Shown: positions 4,884-5,006 of the stretch, in pieces
How positions within the stretch are numbered: the stretch's first letter is position 1
How the letters are laid out: each line of letters begins with the position of its first letter
From: Deltaproteobacteria bacterium
GTDB taxonomy: Bacteria > Desulfobacterota > Syntrophia > Syntrophales > Fen-1087
DNA length: 5,006 bases
NCBI GenBank assembly: GCA_026388595.1
Contig: JAPLJM010000132.1
Coordinates: 1-5,006, forward strand
Reading direction: 5' to 3'
The notes under the pieces: model-generated
What the model saw: only the letters and a program-made list of their open reading frames with translations
Databases searched by the model: none
What the model was told of the DNA's origin: nothing
Position numbers and translations under genes: made by a program

Positions 4884-5006
4884 GAGGTGAGATTCGTTGG
4901 GCGGATTTGAACCCTGTGCGAGGCAGTGAACAGGCGGGCTTGCGTCCTGTCATGATCTTAAGCCAAGATATATTCAATGAACGTTCCGGCACAGTCATCG
5001 CCGTAG
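4868..5006 (+). CDS. mazF: MazF/PemK-family endoribonuclease toxin (partial, cut by window end)
   Basis: Translation from the ATG at 4868 gives 46 residues, starting MAGILRGEIRWADLNP. It then reads through GSEQAGLRPVMIL, the classic N-terminal signature of the MazF/PemK/CcdB-fold ribonucleases, and on to SGTVIAV at the edge. Arg26 in GLRPV lines up with the catalytic arginine of MazF toxins (Arg25 in B. subtilis). The matching catalytic threonine would lie just past the window. MazF toxins cut single-stranded RNA at short sequences and halt growth when antitoxin is lost. The start lies 16 nt inside the antitoxin gene. A GAGG at 4854-4857 sits 10 nt before it, and an in-frame TTG at 4880 (LRGEI) is a weaker alternative. 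Nothing in the visible part is damaged; completeness beyond 5006 cannot be judged. Confidence 0.92.
   Translation, partial: MAGILRGEIRWADLNPVRGSEQAGLRPVMILSQDIFNERSGTVIAV

Noticed and set aside
3484..5006. A defence island or a toxin-lectin delivery system
   Set aside because: The lectin is a separate AT-rich gene with no linked pore-forming, nuclease or secretion component, and the MazEF pair is of an ordinary type; adjacency alone does not support a joint system.

Overview
The window reads as a bacterial chromosome segment. The best guess, from gene content, is an anaerobic member of the Desulfobacterota (former Deltaproteobacteria, Syntrophus-like). That rests on a phenylacetate-CoA ligase followed closely by a tandem ACT-domain protein, an arrangement familiar from such anaerobes, and on moderate GC. 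It is inference; no 16S or other phylogenetic marker is present.

Left block (1-1835, minus strand): a tight operon read right to left. It holds a PaaK-type aryl-CoA ligase, a two-ACT-domain amino-acid-sensing protein, and the first 14 codons of a third gene that runs off the window. Gaps are 18-20 nt and each gene has a strong Shine-Dalgarno sequence. The likely theme is aromatic amino acid or arylacetate metabolism with ligand sensing. Centre (1836-3483): a 256-nt divergent intergenic region, then a plus-strand exported S41-family carboxyl-terminal processing protease with an intact Ser/Lys dyad and an enlarged N-terminal region. Its start codon has no Shine-Dalgarno and sits in a possible hairpin.

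Right block (3484-5006): accessory in character. It contains a small AT-richer secreted F-type (fucolectin) lectin with a complete fucose-binding motif, a decayed minus-strand fragment of a DsbA-like thioredoxin-fold gene, and a MazEF-type toxin-antitoxin pair. An operator-like inverted repeat overlaps the promoter of the pair, and the toxin is cut by the window edge.

The paaK-ACT operon and the protease look like ordinary resident genes. The lectin, the broken gene and the toxin-antitoxin pair look like a patch of gene gain and loss. I see no CRISPR array, tRNA, rRNA or insertion sequence. Nothing here amounts to a clearly new multi-gene system; the most distinctive item is the bacterial F-type lectin with its unassigned N-terminal module.
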